Source: Alphaproteobacteria bacterium (GTDB lineage: Bacteria > Pseudomonadota > Alphaproteobacteria > Micropepsales > Micropepsaceae). Taken from it: DNA of 5,824 nt. Positions 5,513-5,824 of this stretch are shown in pieces (position 1 is the stretch's first letter; each line of letters begins with the position of its first letter). A model generated the notes under the pieces. That model was not told the origin of the DNA, did no database searches, and saw only the letters and a program-made list of their open reading frames with translations. The stretch spans positions 1 through 5,824 of the forward strand of contig JAATGK010000173.1 in the NCBI GenBank assembly GCA_015654715.1, in the 5' to 3' direction. Position numbers and translations under genes: made by a program.

Positions 5513-5824
5513 TCAGTTGATGAGCCAGGTGATCGAGACGCTGGCCGAGACCGATTCTTCACCGCCGGCAACCGGTACGTCTTGGGCAAGCCCGCGCATC
5601 ATGGCCTTGGCGAAAACCGGCCGCGGCGCCTGACTGCCGCCTTCGTCGATCGACGAAATCGGCCCGAGCGTGACGCCCGCCGCTTTGGCGTAAAGCGTCG
5701 CCTTGTCGAGCGCGTCCTTTACCGCACCGGCGCGCGCCTCGGCCAGCAGCGGTTTGGGATCATGAATCGAAAAGCTGATGCCGCCGATCTGATTGGCGCC
5801 CGCGCCAACCAGGGCATCGAGCAC
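5513..5824 (-). CDS. SIMPL-domain (DUF541) protein, C-terminal part (5' end outside window)
   Basis: The frame is open to the right edge, and 103 residues plus the stop are present. The segment LDALVGAGANQIGGISFSI near the left of the fragment, then LLAEARAGAVKDALDKATLYAKAAGVTLGPISSIDEGG, is the hallmark second half of the SIMPL/DUF541 fold. It ends in the common closing strand PVAGGEESVSASVSITWLIN. Family members are typically exported proteins of about 230-250 residues, related to Brucella BP26/Omp28, and their role is poorly known. The GTG at the very edge encodes the Val of 'VLDAL' and is not the start. The gene converges on the peptidase gene; its TGA (5513-5515) lies one base past the terminator T-run. 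Confidence 0.88.
   Translation of the reverse strand: MLDALVGAGANQIGGISFSIHDPKPLLAEARAGAVKDALDKATLYAKAAGVTLGPISSIDEGGSQAPRPVFAKAMMRGLAQDVPVAGGEESVSASVSITWLIN

Noticed and set aside
5822..5824. GTG at the right edge as start of the SIMPL gene
   Set aside because: It lies inside a conserved core segment (VLDAL), so the gene clearly continues beyond the window.

Overview
The window is GC-rich, densely packed bacterial chromosome. Codon use, short intergenic gaps, Ala-rich signal peptides and one characteristic intergenic palindrome (built on CTTCGAGACGC and AGGATGAG) point to an alphaproteobacterium. A Rhizomicrobium/Micropepsaceae-like or rhizobial relative is my best guess from memory, not a proven placement. 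No phage, transposase, CRISPR, tRNA or rRNA signal is visible.

Layout, left to right. (1) Positions 1-1238, plus strand: the 3' end of a TolB/PD40-type beta-propeller gene overlaps by an ATGA junction with a complete gene for an exported double-domain VOC (glyoxalase-fold) protein. (2) Positions 1239-1425: an AT-richer intergenic stretch with a small hairpin, a short inverted repeat and weak promoter-like hexamers. (3) Positions 1426-1908, plus strand: a small secreted four-cysteine protein of unknown function. (4) Positions 1909-2044: a convergent intergenic region filled by a nested REP-like palindrome. (5) Positions 2045-3479, minus strand: an exported thioredoxin-fold protein (WCPDC) followed 52 bases later by a PPK2-family polyphosphate:nucleotide phosphotransferase, probably one transcript. 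(6) Positions 3480-3599: a 120-base divergent promoter region. (7) Positions 3600-5456, plus strand: an exported M3-family zinc oligopeptidase resembling PepF, ending in a strong intrinsic terminator. (8) Positions 5513-5824, minus strand: the C-terminal part of a SIMPL (DUF541) protein running off the right edge.

Four of the five complete genes start with a clear signal peptide, and the SIMPL and beta-propeller families are usually exported too. The window is therefore dominated by envelope or periplasmic proteins, with PPK2 the only clear cytoplasmic enzyme. I see no single pathway joining them. The two supported transcription units are propeller-VOC and thioredoxin-ppk2. I found no convincing new defence, mobile or RNA system. 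The best second looks are the double-metal-site VOC protein, the four-cysteine secreted protein, the nested palindrome, and the exported PepF-like peptidase beside a divergent thioredoxin-ppk2 unit.
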